Origin: Calditrichia bacterium
GTDB taxonomy: Bacteria; Calditrichota; Calditrichia; Calditrichales; Calditrichaceae
Assembly (NCBI GenBank): GCA_026983775.1
Contig: JALSTK010000063.1
Location: 1-64,000 of the forward strand
Direction of reading: 5' to 3'
Length of the DNA stretch: 64,000 nt
Notes under the pieces: generated by a model
Told to the model about the DNA's origin: nothing
Databases searched by the model: none
Seen by the model: only the letters and a program-made list of their open reading frames with translations
Shown: positions 1 to 9,360 of the stretch, one piece after another
Layout: the number at the start of each line of letters is the position of its first letter
Numbering within the stretch: the stretch's first letter is position 1
Position numbers and translations under genes: made by a program

Positions 1-174
1 AATAAATTTTACTATAGACAAATGAAGAAAACTTTTCTATCTTGTTTAATAATGTCTTGATGAGCATCTTTATCCCCTAATATTTTGGTTGGGATAATCA
101 AAATTTCGGAGATGGATGCTCATCTTTCAAATTTTTTTACCCATAGATTTGCCAAGAGAACCCGAAAATCAATC

Positions 175-930
175 TTAGTGTACGGAAGCTTTCCAGTATT
201 CACGGCGCATTCTGGCAATCGCCAGGATAGAGATATTTTTGGGACAGACGGCTTCACATTCACCGTGATTGGAACAGGCGCCGAAGCCTTCTTCATCCAT
301 CTGAGCTACCATCGCCTCCACCCGTTTGGTTGCTTCGGGTTGGCCCTGAGGCAATAAGGCAAACTGCGAAACTTTTGCGCCCACAAATAAGGAAGCAGAA
401 GCATTCGGGCAGGCGGCAACACAGGCCCCGCATCCGATACAGGCCGCCATATCCATGGCCAGATCGGCGTTTTCTTTAGGGACGAGGACGGTATGCGCAT
501 CCGGAGCACTACCGGTTTTAACATCGATGTAGCCACCGGCTACCATGATCCGGTCAAAAGCACTGCGATCTACCACTAGATCTTTGATAACCGGAAAGGG
601 ACGTGCCCGCCACGGTTCAATCAAAATCGTTTCACCGTCTTTAAATTGACGCATGCGGACTTCGCAGGTGGTGGTTCCACTTTTAGGCCCGTGAGCCGTA
701 CCATTGATGACCATTCCGCACATACCGCAAATACCCTCACGGCAGTCATTATCGAATTCGATAGGAAGGTCGTCTTTTTTGATCAGTTCTTCGTTCAGTT
801 CATCCAGCATTTCCAGAAAAGACATATCCGGATTAACGTCATCTATCGTGTAATCAACAAATTTACCCTTGGCGCCGGCATTTTCCTGTCGCCAGACTTT
901 TAGTTTTATCGTTAAATTATTGTTTTCCAT
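175..930 (-). CDS. sdhB: Succinate dehydrogenase/fumarate reductase iron-sulfur subunit
   Basis: Iron-sulfur subunit that carries electrons between the flavoprotein and the cytochrome b subunit of complex II at the inner face of the cytoplasmic membrane. The N-terminal ferredoxin part has the [2Fe-2S] motif [10 protein letters not shown] near residues 63-71 with a fourth Cys near 89. The C-terminal part has two cluster motifs, [12 protein letters not shown] near 164 and [12 protein letters not shown] near 220. About 251 residues is normal for the family. I start at the ATG at 930, seven bases after an AGGAGG, rather than the GTG at 936. It lies 12 bp downstream of sdhA and is the last gene of the operon. 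Sequence alone does not tell succinate oxidation from fumarate reduction. Confidence 0.95.
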   Translation of the reverse strand: MENNNLTIKLKVWRQENAGAKGKFVDYTIDDVNPDMSFLEMLDELNEELIKKDDLPIEFDNDCREGICGMCGMVINGTAHGPKSGTTTCEVRMRQFKDGETILIEPWRARPFPVIKDLVVDRSAFDRIMVAGGYIDVKTGSAPDAHTVLVPKENADLAMDMAACIGCGACVAACPNASASLFVGAKVSQFALLPQGQPEATKRVEAMVAQMDEEGFGACSNHGECEAVCPKNISILAIARMRREYWKASVH

Positions 931-942
931 TGCCACGCCTCC

Positions 943-2856
943 TTATTTATAACTACGCTGGGTTAGGGTGACATTCTCAAATTCAAGGGGTTCTTTATGT
1001 AATTCCCATTTTTTCCCGAGGCCCTTGAATTCCCAGGCAGCAACATAGGTGAAATTTTCGTCATCACGAAGGGCTTCCCCTTCTTCCGTTTGATGCTCTT
1101 CGCGGAAATGTCCGCCGCAGGATTCTTCACGGTGTAAAGCATCCTGTGCCATCAACTCACCGAATTCGAGATAATCGGCCACCCGGCCGGCAAATTCAAG
1201 ATTTTTATTCAGCGAGTCTTCGCTACCGGCAATCTTAACATTTTGCCAGAACTCTTCACGTAACCTGGGGATCTCTTCCAAGGCTTTTTTCAGCCCTTCT
1301 GCATTACGGGACATACCCACATAATTCCACATGATACTACCGATCTCCTGATGGAATTCCTTGACCGTTTTAGAACCTTTTATTGATAGTAACTTATCAT
1401 ATTTGGCTTTAGCTTCGGCTTCTGCCTCTTTAAAGGCTTCATGATCGGTGCTGACCTTTTCCAGCTTGGTGCCTCCGAGGTAATTACCGATGGTATAAGG
1501 CAGAACAAAATAACCATCGGCAAGGCCTTGCATCAGAGCGCTGGCCCCCAGACGGTTGGCGCCGTGATCGGAAAAGTTGGCTTCGCCAATGACATGCAGC
1601 CCCGGAATAGTACTCATTAAATTGTAATCGACCCATAAACCGCCCATTGTATAATGAGGTGCAGGGTAAATACGCATCGGCACTTGATAGCCGTCTTCAT
1701 CGGTAATCATTTTATACATTTCAAATAGGTTACCATACTTTTCTTCAATAACCTCCCGACCGAATTCTTTGATGGCATCACGGAAATCCAGATAGACGGC
1801 TAATCCTGTTTTACCTACACCGCGGCCTTCATCGCAAACCATCTTGGCGTTTCTGGAAGCCACATCTCTCGGGACCATATTGCCGAAGGTGGGATACTTG
1901 CGTTCCAGATAATAATCTCTCTCGTCTTCCGGAATTTCATTAGGCGGCCGTTTATCGCCTTTCTTCTTAGGAACCCAAACCCGGCCGTCGTTTCGCAGGC
2001 TTTCGCTCATCAGGGTTAGTTTGGATTGGTAGTCACCCGAGCGGGGAATACAAGTCGGGTGGATTTGTACATAACAGGGATTGCCAAAAAGCGCACCCTT
2101 TTTGTGGGCCCGCCAAATGGCAGAAGCATTCGAATTCATAGCATTGGTTGAGAGGAAATAAACCTGAGCATAACCGCCGGTTGCCAGAACAACCGCGTCA
2201 CCGACATATCGTTCGAATTCTCCGTTTATCAGGTTACGGACAATAATACCCCGTGCCTGGTCATTAATCATAACCAGTTCCACCATTTCCCTGCGGGGGA
2301 GGATTTCGACCATACCGGAATGAACCTGGGCCATTAGCGCGCTGTAAGCCCCCAGAAGTAATTGCTGGCCGGTTTGACCCCGGGCATAGAAGGTACGGGA
2401 AACCAGGGCCCCCCCGAAAGAACGATTGGCCAACAAACCGCCATATTCACGCTGATACGGAACGCCCTGGGCAACGGTCTGATCGATGATGTTATTGCTG
2501 ACCTGGGCAAGACGGTAAACGTTTGCTTCGCGGGACCGGTAATCACCGCCTTTTATGGTATCATAAAATAAGCGCCAAATACTATCCCCATCATTCGGAT
2601 AATTTTTAGCAGCATTGATTCCGCCCTGGGCACCAATACTATGGGCCCGGCGAGGTGAATCCTGGATACAAAAACTTTTAACGTGGTAACCGAGTTCTGC
2701 CATACTGGCCGCAGCAGAAGCACCGGCCAACCCGGTTCCAACCACCAAAACAGTAAACTTTCTTTTGTTCTTGGGGTTGACAACTTTCATATCAAATTTA
2801 TGCTTATCCCATTTTTCTGCTAAGGGACCACCCGGAATTTTAGAGTCAAGTTTCAT
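943..2856 (-). CDS. sdhA: Succinate dehydrogenase/fumarate reductase flavoprotein subunit
   Basis: Catalytic subunit with covalently bound FAD that interconverts succinate and fumarate. The N-terminus has the dinucleotide-binding fold [12 protein letters not shown], followed by the FAD region [13 protein letters not shown]. Later come the substrate-site stretch [12 protein letters not shown] and [20 protein letters not shown] place the start at 2856 (MKLDSK), which gives 637 residues. An AGGAGG precedes it, and the ATG overlaps the sdhC stop as ATGA, typical of translational coupling. The longer open frame up to 3000 would read into sdhC and is not supported. The acidic C-terminal domain resembles the Bacteroidetes/Bacillus type that works with menaquinone; that is inference. 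Confidence 0.95.
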   Translation of the reverse strand: MKLDSKIPGGPLAEKWDKHKFDMKVVNPKNKRKFTVLVVGTGLAGASAAASMAELGYHVKSFCIQDSPRRAHSIGAQGGINAAKNYPNDGDSIWRLFYDTIKGGDYRSREANVYRLAQVSNNIIDQTVAQGVPYQREYGGLLANRSFGGALVSRTFYARGQTGQQLLLGAYSALMAQVHSGMVEILPRREMVELVMINDQARGIIVRNLINGEFERYVGDAVVLATGGYAQVYFLSTNAMNSNASAIWRAHKKGALFGNPCYVQIHPTCIPRSGDYQSKLTLMSESLRNDGRVWVPKKKGDKRPPNEIPEDERDYYLERKYPTFGNMVPRDVASRNAKMVCDEGRGVGKTGLAVYLDFRDAIKEFGREVIEEKYGNLFEMYKMITDEDGYQVPMRIYPAPHYTMGGLWVDYNLMSTIPGLHVIGEANFSDHGANRLGASALMQGLADGYFVLPYTIGNYLGGTKLEKVSTDHEAFKEAEAEAKAKYDKLLSIKGSKTVKEFHQEIGSIMWNYVGMSRNAEGLKKALEEIPRLREEFWQNVKIAGSEDSLNKNLEFAGRVADYLEFGELMAQDALHREESCGGHFREEHQTEEGEALRDDENFTYVAAWEFKGLGKKWELHKEPLEFENVTLTQRSYK

Positions 2857-3545
2857 CGTGCCCCTCCTATTGTCAAATATACCCAAACCGGAATAAATAC
2901 GAATCCGGCGCCAAGGACGATTGCATATAAATAGCCAAAACCACGGATAAACTTCATGAAGCGCGGACCATTCAGACCCAGTGATTGAAAAGCGCTCCAA
3001 AATCCATGGCTGAGATGAAGAGCCAACAAAATCATAACCACATCATAAAAAATCACATTCCAAATATTACTGAAATAGCCAGTAACCGTTGCATATAGAT
3101 CGCGGATGAGCATCCCGTCTTTGGTGGTGTACATCACTTCTTCACCATATTTGAAATTAAGCAGATGAATAACCAGCCAGATGATAATAATCAAGCCGGT
3201 ATAGATCATCGTCGTGGACATAATGGTTTTTTTACTGGCTCCGCCGGCATTCTTCACCTTTTTATAGCCAATAGGACGTGCTTTCCAATTATTCCACTGA
3301 ACTACAAGCGCATAGAGGAAATGAAAGAAGAAAAAGGCAAAGATCAGAATTTCAGCCACAAGGATAATTCCTCCGATATCATGGGTCAGGAAATGCGAAT
3401 ACTTATTGAAGGTATCCTTATCCGGGCTGAGAAGGGCAAGGTTACCGATAAGATGTACAGTGACAAAACTGACTAATAACAGCCCCAGAATTGCCATGTA
3501 GATCTTCTTGCCCAGCGATGAGTAAGAGAATGTAGAAAATCGCAT
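2853..3545 (-). CDS. sdhC: Succinate dehydrogenase cytochrome b558 subunit
   Basis: Membrane anchor of complex II, 230 residues with five hydrophobic segments. It belongs to the single-polypeptide, b558-type family that binds two b haems, with several His residues in or near the helices (TVHLIGN, FFHFLY, VIHLLNF, LHLSHGF). It exchanges electrons with the quinone pool. It is the first gene of sdhCAB and overlaps sdhA by 4 bp. There is no SdhD homologue, as expected for this type. The 175 bp upstream should hold the promoter, but I see no convincing -35/-10 pair. Confidence 0.92.
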   Translation of the reverse strand: MRFSTFSYSSLGKKIYMAILGLLLVSFVTVHLIGNLALLSPDKDTFNKYSHFLTHDIGGIILVAEILIFAFFFFHFLYALVVQWNNWKARPIGYKKVKNAGGASKKTIMSTTMIYTGLIIIIWLVIHLLNFKYGEEVMYTTKDGMLIRDLYATVTGYFSNIWNVIFYDVVMILLALHLSHGFWSAFQSLGLNGPRFMKFIRGFGYLYAIVLGAGFVFIPVWVYLTIGGAR

Positions 3546-3689
3546 AGTGCAAGCTCCGAATTGTTAAATAAAAAGTGTATAGTTAGTTGTAAAACTCAAA
3601 AAAGAGACCGAATTTCAAACAAACACGCTCAAATTTAAATTTAAAATAAATATACGACAATTAATGAAATGCAGCAAACGATTTTCGGC

Positions 3690-3708
3690 CTTTTATGGCT
3701 CATAAAAG
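3690..3708. terminator. AT-rich hairpin, possible weak terminator
   Basis: A perfect 8-bp inverted repeat, CTTTTATG-gct-CATAAAAG, lies just beyond the stop codon of the minus-strand gene at 3721. No clear U tract follows on either strand, so this is only a possible terminator. Confidence 0.3.
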
Positions 3709-3720
3709 AGCTATAAGGAT

Positions 3721-4848
3721 TTATTTATAAATGATTTTCCAGGGAAAGGAAACGGCCCGAACGGTTTGTAATTGAAAATCAATCCTTCCCAACAGCTGCC
3801 CCGAATCGTTTTCAACATCGATACGCCATTGTCCCGGTTGGATATGCGTCTTATACGTAAAACCCCGGTAACCTCCATCTCTCCCGCCGCTAATCCGGTA
3901 AGATAGCCGGTCCGAGGTTAGCCACTTGTTCCTGCGGGTATCATAATATTGCCAATGATGGTAAATACGTTCTTCAAGTTTGGTGGGAGCGAAGACCGAA
4001 ACAAAGCAGAAAACGGTATCCCCGGCTTGATAATGAAAAGGATTGTCCGAATCCTTCCAAAAAGCATACCAGTGGGCTCTCTCGAATTTTAAACGATAGG
4101 TATCGCCTTCTTTGCGTACGGAATGATATACACCCCCGGCTTTCATGGAAAGAGGAACGGGTGGGATCCAATTTAATATGTAAAATAGATTCAGGACGAT
4201 ATAGATGGCAATAATAATCAAACTTAACTGGCGAAACGATTTGCCGGATTGGGGCCATCCGGGTCGATGAACTATATAAAGAATGATTCCGATAAAGAGA
4301 AGGCTCAAAAAGCCGCTTAATAGAAAAACCCATAATCCCATTTTTTTCAGAAGCATGGGCAGGGCAAAAATGGAAAAAGAGAAGATAGTCAGATAGTACA
4401 GGGAGAATTGTAATTTCATGTCGCTTAAGCGGTCGCGTACAAATTCGTTGGCAATAAGCAGAACGATGAGTAGTAAAAGAAACAACCAATTCCGTGTGAG
4501 CGCTGCGCTGCGGAAATAGAATACCACATAGGCACTGAATAATCCCCCGAAAAAAAACTGCATAATCGAAGGGTACCAGCTTCTGTATTTTTTTAAAAGC
4601 GGATGGGTAATAATTTCATCATCAATTAAATTAGTGAGAATAATGAGAAAGCCGAGCAGAAGTATGTAGAATAAGATAATCAGATTATCACCCAAACGAT
4701 CAATACGGGTCAGAGTCAGACTGTCCCAGGCGAATCCGGCGACAAAAGAAAGTAGGCCGATATATTGCTCGTATCGTTGATAATAGCGGGTGGACTGCTT
4801 GAATAATTTCGAGTCTTCGAACTTTTTGAATATCTTTGTAGAATTCAT
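3721..4848 (-). CDS. DUF2914-type polytopic membrane protein
   Basis: A 375-residue protein with about seven hydrophobic segments in residues 45-240, then a soluble C-terminal domain of roughly 130 residues. The C-terminal stretch (HWYAFWKDSDNPFHYQ, YHHWQYYD, WRIDVEND) and the early YIGLLSFVAGFAWDSLTLTRID segment match my recollection of the DUF2914 family, whose function is unknown. It is transcribed alone on the minus strand, divergent from the lipoprotein gene at 5097. The function cannot be deduced from context. Confidence 0.75.
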   Translation of the reverse strand: MNSTKIFKKFEDSKLFKQSTRYYQRYEQYIGLLSFVAGFAWDSLTLTRIDRLGDNLIILFYILLLGFLIILTNLIDDEIITHPLLKKYRSWYPSIMQFFFGGLFSAYVVFYFRSAALTRNWLFLLLLIVLLIANEFVRDRLSDMKLQFSLYYLTIFSFSIFALPMLLKKMGLWVFLLSGFLSLLFIGIILYIVHRPGWPQSGKSFRQLSLIIIAIYIVLNLFYILNWIPPVPLSMKAGGVYHSVRKEGDTYRLKFERAHWYAFWKDSDNPFHYQAGDTVFCFVSVFAPTKLEERIYHHWQYYDTRRNKWLTSDRLSYRISGGRDGGYRGFTYKTHIQPGQWRIDVENDSGQLLGRIDFQLQTVRAVSFPWKIIYK

Positions 4849-5096
4849 ATCAATCCATCTATGAAGGATACAATCATCCCTTATCTAAATACGAGACGAA
4901 GAGTCATCCGCGATTCTGTAGCATCATTAACTTTAAATTACATAGAAATCAGTTTCGACAAAAGGTTTATATTGCGCAGCAATCGGTGTGAAAATATAAT
5001 TTTGGGTATAATCCTGCAAATGAAACGGTTTCAGTTGGTTTGAATGGTTTTTGCCTGAAAACTTTTTTATATTACCAAAAAGAGGAATAGGGAAGT

Positions 5097-5840
5097 ATGA
5101 ACAGAAGAAATTATTCTATCGCGCTTTTTTTTATTCTGCTCATTGGCTTAACGAGTTGCAAGCCTCTGGATTCCCCTTTATCGGATTTGATTTTGAGTGA
5201 TCCCTCGGTACTGCGTCCCGAAATTTTAATTAAAAAAGAGACGAATAGCCTGGGACATACGAGTTTCTATGGTTCTGTAAAAATCTATGATAAGAACGGA
5301 GATCTGGTTCGCCTGAAAGACGGTGTTGTTAGTGTCAATTCAGTTAATTTGCCTTTAAGTGGTTCCGAAGGTACGAGGGGCAGGTTTTATGAATTAACAT
5401 CGGATGCGTTGCGCTTTGATAGCGGACAAGTAGTAACGGTGATTATTCAGCTCGGCGACGGAGAAAAATATCTTTCCGATGTAAAAGCACCGGACAAGGA
5501 TCTGAGCAAAATGTACCTTCCGGAATCCGTTTCCAGGAGCAGCAATTTGGTTATCCGCTGGGAACAGATTAGTGTGTCAAATCCCAGGACATTATTCCTT
5601 CGTTATTATTATAAGAAGAGTGATGGAAGAGCGCATTCGGGAGAACAAACGGTTGAAATTAGCAACCCTTCTACGGGGCGCTATATTTTGAATTCCGGGT
5701 TTTTCCAGATAGAACCCAATATCTATGAGATGTTCCTCAGATTGATTTCTTCTTCTACCGGTACAGTGGATACGCATTTTATGAAGGGCGGGTTTATCAA
5801 TTGTCAGCTTGTATTGACCGGGTCGGTTGAAGTCCAATAA
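5097..5840 (+). CDS. Putative lipoprotein, unknown function
   Basis: 247 residues with a lipoprotein signal peptide: positive MNRR, a hydrophobic core, then LTSC with the lipidated Cys near residue 21. The mature part is rich in beta strand and Ser/Thr, with phrases such as GSVKIYDKNGDLVRLKDG and a segment near 145-180 (SNLVIRWEQIS...LFLRYYYKK) that resembles an Ig or fibronectin-like fold. I do not recognise the family. It stands alone, divergent from the DUF2914 gene and convergent with the octaheme cytochrome gene. A purine-rich site (GAGGAATAGGGAAG) precedes the ATG. Confidence 0.7.
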   Translation: MNRRNYSIALFFILLIGLTSCKPLDSPLSDLILSDPSVLRPEILIKKETNSLGHTSFYGSVKIYDKNGDLVRLKDGVVSVNSVNLPLSGSEGTRGRFYELTSDALRFDSGQVVTVIIQLGDGEKYLSDVKAPDKDLSKMYLPESVSRSSNLVIRWEQISVSNPRTLFLRYYYKKSDGRAHSGEQTVEISNPSTGRYILNSGFFQIEPNIYEMFLRLISSSTGTVDTHFMKGGFINCQLVLTGSVEVQ

Positions 5841-5866
5841 AAAAGGCCCCTTTTTAATCGGGGCCT
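5835..5866 (-). terminator. Rho-independent terminator of the octaheme cytochrome operon
   Basis: Stem AGGCCCC (5844-5850) pairs with GGGGCCT (5860-5866). Read on the minus strand, the hairpin is followed by a run of T residues, so it fits the end of the minus-strand operon that stops at 5882. On the plus strand the hairpin is followed by A-rich sequence and would be weak. Confidence 0.8.
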
Positions 5867-5881
5867 GAAAAAGAATAGGCG

Positions 5882-7249
5882 CTATTCACGATATTTTTTA
5901 TACATCTGGTCGCCTTCGAAACCCAGCTTCTGCCAGTCGATCCGTTTGTTTTTACCCCGGCCATGGCAGTCATTACATTGTAAAGCCTGTTCTTTGGGTG
6001 CAACCATGTGATTGATTTTCCAGTACATTTTGGTTTTTACAAAGCCGTAATGCCCGCTGTATTTCATACCGGCCACCGCCATACCTTCGGCCGCTGATTT
6101 GTTCCAGTCAAAGTCCTTCCAGAAACCACCCCAGAGATGGGGGACGATCAGATAATTATATTGTGAATCGTAAATCTGCTTACCGCGCATAACTTTAAAA
6201 GGATATAATTTAGTCTCCGGATCTTTCGCATTGCCGAGAGGTCTGTTCAGGAAAAGAACTTTTTTGGGGTCAAAGGTGTCACCGGCTACATAGCGGTCGA
6301 TTTTTCCATTGTACCAGGCATATTCCGGACGCAGGTTTTTGCCCCACCGGAAGCTGCCTTTTTTCTTGTTGAAGGTATCGAGGCCGTATTGGTCTTTGGG
6401 AGCGGTACTGTCTTTGCCGGCTGTGGACCAATCCCAGTATATTTTGGTGGGACGACCTTTCGCGAAGACCGGAATATGGCAGGTTTGGCAGGCTACTTTT
6501 TTGGTATGATTATTCAGGATTTTTGATTTATGAATCGGCATTTCGTGGCAATCGGTACATTCCACGCGATTAGCGGTATCCGTATCCGTCACGTCTCCCA
6601 GCGATTCGCCCTTGATCCGATGATGTTCGGTCGTATGGCAATCCTGACAAACCATACCCGAACCCATATGTACATCATAATTGCGATCGGGGTTGACCAG
6701 ACCGTGATCCAAATCGCCATGCTTTACATTTTCACCGCCTCCGCCATAAAAATGGCAGGCTCCGCAATCCGCCCGGGTAGGTGCGCCAACGCTCTTGGCT
6801 ACAGAGGTCAGATCCACATTCTTGGCCGGCATACCGGCTCCGGCCGGGGATTTCTTATAGGTGCCGCTGTGGTCATGGCAAACCAGGCAGTCGACATCTT
6901 CCTCTTTGCTGAAGTCGAAATTCTTATCTTTCCACCCATAGCCGGCATGGCAACTGGTACAACGCGGCCAGTTGGATTCCAGATTAATACAGTAGTTATT
7001 GAACACATCCTTTTTACCGAGCTCCAAAGTCCCTTTATGTCCCGGAACATGGGCACTTTTTTCCCATGTCCAATGGATGGTTTTCATCACTTCTTTGGCC
7101 GCATCTTCATGACATTCCAAACAGGCCTTGGTCACTTCCTGAGGAGTCTTAAACGTCCCTTCGATCAGCTCCGCATGATTGGTTTGGGCTGTGGCTGTCG
7201 CAACAAAAAGACCAAAAAGCAAAATACTCAGTAAGGAAAATTTTTTCAT
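5882..7249 (-). CDS. otr: Octaheme c-type cytochrome, tetrathionate reductase family
   Basis: Exported 455-residue cytochrome with a cleavable signal peptide (MKKFSLLSILLFGLFVATATAQ) and eight CXXCH haem sites: CLECH, CTSCH, CLVCH, CGACH, CQDCH, CTDCH, CQTCH and CNDCH. The spacing, the central Trp/Tyr-rich part (IYWDWSTAGKD, SFRWGKNLRPEYAWYNG) and the tail after the last haem (IDWQKLGFEGDQ) match the octaheme tetrathionate reductase (Otr) family. Characterised members reduce tetrathionate, nitrite or hydroxylamine in vitro; the substrate here is unknown. It is the last gene of the operon from 14204, 68 bp after the membrane-anchored regulator. An AGGAGG lies before the ATG. It probably takes electrons from the NrfD/nine-heme module encoded upstream. 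Confidence 0.9.
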   Translation of the reverse strand: MKKFSLLSILLFGLFVATATAQTNHAELIEGTFKTPQEVTKACLECHEDAAKEVMKTIHWTWEKSAHVPGHKGTLELGKKDVFNNYCINLESNWPRCTSCHAGYGWKDKNFDFSKEEDVDCLVCHDHSGTYKKSPAGAGMPAKNVDLTSVAKSVGAPTRADCGACHFYGGGGENVKHGDLDHGLVNPDRNYDVHMGSGMVCQDCHTTEHHRIKGESLGDVTDTDTANRVECTDCHEMPIHKSKILNNHTKKVACQTCHIPVFAKGRPTKIYWDWSTAGKDSTAPKDQYGLDTFNKKKGSFRWGKNLRPEYAWYNGKIDRYVAGDTFDPKKVLFLNRPLGNAKDPETKLYPFKVMRGKQIYDSQYNYLIVPHLWGGFWKDFDWNKSAAEGMAVAGMKYSGHYGFVKTKMYWKINHMVAPKEQALQCNDCHGRGKNKRIDWQKLGFEGDQMYKKYRE

Positions 7250-7261
7250 CGACGCCTCCTA

Positions 7262-7312
7262 TACTTGGTTTATAATGACAAGTACATAAAATGCTCGTGC
7301 TTGAGACAAGTA
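7262..7312. promoter_or_regulatory. Repeated GACAAGTA elements before otr
   Basis: In the 68-bp gap before otr, GACAAGTA occurs twice (7277-7284 and 7305-7312). TACTTG (7262-7267) with CAAGTA (7279-7284) also forms an inverted repeat with an 11-bp spacer. This could be an operator for a separate otr promoter. No clear promoter boxes are visible. Confidence 0.3.
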
Positions 7313-7317
7313 ATGGC

Positions 7318-8502
7318 TCATGGTTTACGTTCAAAGAAATCGGCAATAATGATATTACGATCCTTATCCAGCAATGCCTCCAGTTCACCGATATAAATAT
7401 GTCCGTCAGCCGGGACGCTGCTTCCGTCTTTTGTTTTGGAAACGGATTTTCGTATATATTCGGATAGCTTATTTAGGTCTTCATCGTAAAAATTCACGGC
7501 CGTCTGTCCGATCTTGAGATCGGATAATTCATTATCCAGGTTACTGGCATCGATTTGGCATATCCAGCTCTCTTCATACGGATTGTATTCCAATATTTCC
7601 AAATTGTCCAGTAAAGCCTTATTGACTTTGGTAACCGTGCCGGATACCGGAGACCAGAATGGAATGGAAGTTGCTCCCTGTTTAACGGAAAACAGATTTT
7701 GTCCTTTCTTTACTTCCATACCGATATTGGGTAGATCGATTCCATCAATTTGGCCGATTAATTTACGGGCGAAATCATCAATGCCGACATTCACTTCGCC
7801 ACTTTCATTGATACTGGCCCAAGCGTGGCCGGCTGAAATAAACACACCTCCCGGGATGGAAAACTCGACCGTATTTTTTGCTTCCGGCTCCTCTCCGTGA
7901 TGGGTAATATGGATTTTACTCTTAATTTGCTTGTTAATTCGCTCCTGGCGGCGGATGAGGAATTTCTTAACCATTGCCAATAATTCATCTTCTGTGAACG
8001 GTTTTTGCACATAATCCATGGCACCGTATTTCATGGTTTCCACGGCCGTATCTACCGAGGCATATCCCGTAATAATGATAACATCGATGTCCGGCCGGAG
8101 GTGTTTAACGGCTTTACATACATCAACACCGTCCATTTCCGGCATTTTCAGATCGGTAAATACAAAATCGTAATTATGCCTCTGGATAAGGCTCAGAGCT
8201 TCCTGTCCGGTCTCTACCGTATCCACATTATAACCGTCCAGAACCAAAATCTTACGGAAGCTGTCCAAAATGATTTCTTCATCATCCACGGCCAAGATAC
8301 GTGCTTTAGGATTTTCCACTTCCACTCGTTTCAGGGTCTTGGATTCGTGGCTGAAGTCCAGATTCAGATTGGTGGATAAGGCCTCTTCACGCTCTTTGCG
8401 CCTTTTCTTTTCATTAATGCCTTTCAGGACAAGCCTGATGATATAGTCGGCAATAATGAAAATAATAACGGCTATGATGAGTAGTAATAGTCCCATTTTC
8501 AC
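7318..8502 (-). CDS. Membrane-anchored response regulator with GcvH-like domain
   Basis: 394 residues. One N-terminal transmembrane helix (about 4-26) precedes a basic linker and then a CheY-like receiver domain (about 67-190) with acidic pair DD near 73, phospho-acceptor Asp near 117 in FTDLKMP, and Lys in VQKPF. A domain like glycine-cleavage protein H follows (about 205-350: GHAWASINESGEVNVGIDD, SPVSGTVTKVN). The position that carries lipoyl-Lys in GcvH aligns with Ala in QGATSIPFWSPVSG; a nearby Lys lies four residues earlier. There is no DNA-binding domain, so the output is probably protein-protein. It lies 36 bp after the second regulator and upstream of otr. A receiver held at the membrane is unusual. 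Confidence 0.85.
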   Translation of the reverse strand: MKMGLLLLIIAVIIFIIADYIIRLVLKGINEKKRRKEREEALSTNLNLDFSHESKTLKRVEVENPKARILAVDDEEIILDSFRKILVLDGYNVDTVETGQEALSLIQRHNYDFVFTDLKMPEMDGVDVCKAVKHLRPDIDVIIITGYASVDTAVETMKYGAMDYVQKPFTEDELLAMVKKFLIRRQERINKQIKSKIHITHHGEEPEAKNTVEFSIPGGVFISAGHAWASINESGEVNVGIDDFARKLIGQIDGIDLPNIGMEVKKGQNLFSVKQGATSIPFWSPVSGTVTKVNKALLDNLEILEYNPYEESWICQIDASNLDNELSDLKIGQTAVNFYDEDLNKLSEYIRKSVSKTKDGSSVPADGHIYIGELEALLDKDRNIIIADFFERKP

Positions 8503-8538
8503 TCTCCTTTTATCATCTAATAAAGTTAAAAATTTCTT

Positions 8539-9345
8539 CTAAATAGTTTCCGCCGTACATGGGATTAATCGCTTTGATTCAAAATCAAGATCCGTGGGAA
8601 TAATGGTGTACATCCAGCCCTCAAAATAGGGGTCTTTTTCGATCAGGGAATGATCTTTCAATAAATTCTTATTACGTTTAACGATCCGTCCGCTAATGGG
8701 AGCCAGAAGGTGATGTACCAATTCATCATTCGTGTAAATTTGAGCGCAGGAGTTTCCCTGCACAATTTCTTCTTCTATATTCATAAATTCGATTCGCTCA
8801 ATACCTTCGATAGTACGTAAAAAAAGGTCCGTTAGACCGACTTTTAAACTTCCGTCTTCTTCCAGTAAAGACCAGCTGCCGTAACCAAGGCGATAATACT
8901 TGGCCGGACAAGGTACGAAAAAGATGGTATCATCATCAATAGGTCCCTGGTGGGCCTCAAATGCTTCCTGGATTTCTCTGTAGCGCATTCCGCGGGAGAG
9001 GCAGCTAAGCAGTTCTTCCACGGTAAAGGGTTTGGGTAAAAAATCGATCGCCCCGCTGTAAAGGGATTTTACGGCATTTTCTACCGTAGAGTAGCCGGTA
9101 GTTATGATCACCGGAATATTAATATCTTCCTGACGTAAACGATCCAATAGTTCAAAGCCATCCAGCTGGGGCATCATAATATCGCTTATAATAATTTTAT
9201 ATTTATTTTTGGAAATTTTATCCAGACCGATCAGGGCATCTTGTGCCGTATCAACCTGCCAGTCTCTAAGTGAACACAGGCGAACAATAGAATCCAGAAT
9301 AACCTGTTCGTCATCGATAGCAAGAACATCAAATATTTTACTCAT
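8539..9345 (-). CDS. Response regulator with GcvH-like domain
   Basis: 268 residues: a receiver domain (about 5-125; DD near 11, Asp near 55 in IISDIMMPQ, Lys in LPKPF), then a GcvH-like domain (about 145-260: GYGSWSLLEEDGSLKVGLTD, LLAPISGRIVKRN). By alignment to GcvH the lipoyl-Lys position is Asp (NDELVHHLLAPISG), so lipoylation is unlikely. It lacks the membrane anchor of its neighbour at 7318 and has no DNA-binding domain. It is 15 bp downstream of the sensor kinase gene and is its likely phosphorylation partner. The two regulators look like diverged duplicates. Confidence 0.85.
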   Translation of the reverse strand: MSKIFDVLAIDDEQVILDSIVRLCSLRDWQVDTAQDALIGLDKISKNKYKIIISDIMMPQLDGFELLDRLRQEDINIPVIITTGYSTVENAVKSLYSGAIDFLPKPFTVEELLSCLSRGMRYREIQEAFEAHQGPIDDDTIFFVPCPAKYYRLGYGSWSLLEEDGSLKVGLTDLFLRTIEGIERIEFMNIEEEIVQGNSCAQIYTNDELVHHLLAPISGRIVKRNKNLLKDHSLIEKDPYFEGWMYTIIPTDLDFESKRLIPCTAETI

Positions 9346-9360
9346 AGCACATTTCTTTAT

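Noticed and set aside
1-174. Gene at the left edge
   Set aside because: The frame at 85-357 on the plus strand runs antisense through the sdhB cluster motifs and is a shadow. The first 174 bases show no feature I can support.
2857-3000. Long N-terminal extension of sdhA
   Set aside because: It is read from within sdhC, has no family match, and the ATGA overlap at 2853-2856 with AGGAGG gives a better start.
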